Shown here: positions 5,066-6,289 of the stretch, piece after piece
Position numbering within the stretch: the first letter of the stretch is position 1
How the letters are laid out: every line of letters starts with the position of its first letter
Source of the DNA: Pseudomonadota bacterium
GTDB taxonomy: Bacteria; Pseudomonadota; Alphaproteobacteria; Rhizobiales; Rhizobiaceae
Length of the DNA stretch: 6,289 bases
Direction of reading: 5' to 3'
NCBI GenBank assembly: GCA_023444445.1
Contig: JAEXMK010000111.1
Span: 1-6,289 of the forward strand
Notes under the pieces: generated by a model
Seen by the model: the letters and a program-made list of their open reading frames with translations, nothing else
What the model was told of the DNA's origin: nothing
Databases searched by the model: none
Made by a program: the position numbers and the translations under genes

Positions 5066-6289
5066 GCCATCGCCTCCATGATTTCCGTGTCTGTCGCAAT
5101 CGTCGCCGAATCCAGGCGAATGATCCGACCGTTGTCGTCGGCAACTTTCCATGGACGGGAGACACCGCCAAGATCTTCGGCGACGGCAAGACCGGCCTGA
5201 AGACCATCTTCATGAAAACCGGATCCGAAATAAGCGCCGCAGAACCAGGTGTTTCTCAGACCCTGCAAGGCCCATAGCTCCTGACGCGCCCGTTCGGTGC
5301 CGCCATCGAATACCGGATGGTGATAGGTTTCCTCGGCGATGATTTTTCCTTGATCCGGTTCCCGCACCGGGTTCAGCGTTACGAAAATGTCCTGAGCTTC
5401 ACCCAGCGGCTGAAGCCTGTTCATCCAGTAGGTAATGCTAGGCTGGCTCGTTTTAATGCGCGTGTCGGCCACATAGTTCCAGCTTGACCAGGCAGCGCGG
5501 CGTCGCGGCATGAAACTGCTGTCGGTGTGAAGCACGGCGCGGTTTTGGGTGTAGGAAAAAGCGCCAAGAATGCGCCGTTCGGCGCGTGTTGCATCCGCGA
5601 GCATGTTGAGCGCCTGATCCGCATGGGTTGCGATCACCACGTCATCGAAGCGCACGGCTTTGCCGTCCGCAGTGGTGATTTCGACGCCATCGAGCAGGCG
5701 GCGGATGTGCTTCACCGGCGTCGAGAGGAAAATTCGATCGGCAAACGGCGCGGTGATGCGTTTCACATATTCGCGCGAGCCACCGACGACTGTGCGCCAG
5801 ACCGGCCGGTTGCGCAGCAACAGCAGGCCGTGATTGCGGCAGAATTTGATGAAATGCGCCGCCGGATAACGGCCGACCTCCATGGCCGGCGTGGACCAGA
5901 TGGCCGCAGCCATGGGATAAAGATGATCATCGCGGAACGCTGAACCTTACCGGTTGCGGGAGAGATATTCGTCGAGAGACAGATCGCCCATCAAATGCAG
6001 ATCGCGGGGGGCGTTGCGGTAAAAGCGCAAAAGGTCCGCAAGCATCGTCCAGAAACGTGGCCTGAGAATGTTGGATTTCTGGGCCAGGAGGCCAAGGCCG
6101 GTTCCGCCGGAATATTCGAAACCGCCATTATCCAAAGAAACGGCGAAAGACATGTTCGACGCCGCTGTCGCCACCCCCAATTTCTGGAAAAGCGCGGTGA
6201 GATTGGGATAAGTCTGTTCGTTATACACAATGAATCCGGTATCGACATGGACTTGTCCATGGCCCGTGCTGAACGTCACCGTATTGGTG
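5062..6289 (-). pseudogene. FAD-dependent amine-oxidase-like protein, 5' end outside window, interrupted by in-frame TAA
   Basis: An NAD(P)/FAD-binding flavin amine oxidase-like gene. The first ~35-40 residues with the GxGxxG dinucleotide motif should lie past the window edge. The visible part starts TNTVTF, then VDTGFIVYNEQTYPNLTALF. At 5949-5947 a TAA follows SLDEYLSRNR, but the same frame continues without shift as GSAFRDDHLYPM, AAAIWSTPAMEVGRYPAAHF, FDDVVIATHADQAL and the C-terminal FAD motif YFGSGFHEDGLQAGLAVAEDL, to TGA at 5062. Thus 113 visible codons precede and 294 follow the stop. Relatives usually have an aromatic residue near there, so a Tyr TAC/TAT to TAA change is likely. No Shine-Dalgarno precedes the first in-frame ATG after it (5913). 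It may be a true pseudogene, a base-call error or read-through. The intact protein is presumed to oxidise or desaturate a modified acyl chain together with DUF1365 and the CFAS-like enzyme. Confidence 0.85.

Noticed and set aside
5066..5152. 29-residue N-terminal extension of the DUF1365 protein
   Set aside because: It would overlap the oxidase C-terminus by about 90 nt and has no family similarity; GGAGG and the ATGA overlap favour 5065.

Overview
The window reads as chromosomal DNA of an alphaproteobacterium, most likely Rhizobiaceae and close to Agrobacterium/Rhizobium. The clues are the 5S rRNA sequence, an initiator tRNA gene directly behind the 5S gene (the usual order 16S-Ile-Ala-23S-5S-fMet in that order of bacteria), an A-U/G-C/G-C initiator anticodon stem, moderately high GC, and protein sequences of rhizobial character. 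The genus is an inference from memory, not a search.

The left end (1-413, plus strand) is the tail of an rRNA operon: the last ~100 nt of 5S rRNA, a terminator-like hairpin with a short U tract, four further small hairpins in a row, then tRNA-fMet with encoded CCA. A spacer of about 300 bp (414-719) holds no gene I can support. It separates the rRNA operon from a convergent minus-strand gene run.

From the right edge leftwards, all on the minus strand, come: an FAD-dependent amine-oxidase-like protein (5' end outside the window, interrupted by an in-frame TAA), a DUF1365 protein, a cyclopropane-fatty-acid-synthase-like SAM methyltransferase, a secreted DUF2147 protein, a DUF2177 membrane protein, an ECF sigma factor and its RskA-type membrane anti-sigma factor. 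The first three overlap (4 and 14 nt) or nearly abut, and sigma/anti-sigma overlap by 4 nt. The gaps between CFAS-like/DUF2147, DUF2147/DUF2177 and DUF2177/sigma are 27, 90 and 131 nt.

The oxidase/DUF1365/CFAS-like trio is a recurrent proteobacterial module thought to modify unsaturated membrane acyl chains, often next to an ECF sigma factor. In Rhodobacter sphaeroides a comparable cluster belongs to the RpoE-ChrR singlet-oxygen response. Here the anti-sigma is a cysteine-free RskA type, so a signal route other than the ChrR zinc/cupin mechanism is expected. The likely picture is an envelope or oxidative-stress sigma factor controlling lipid modification and small envelope proteins.

The points most worth checking are the nonsense codon in the oxidase, the replaced bicarbonate-site residues in the CFAS-like enzyme, the sigma/anti-sigma pairing with this lipid module, and the hairpin array between 5S and tRNA-fMet.
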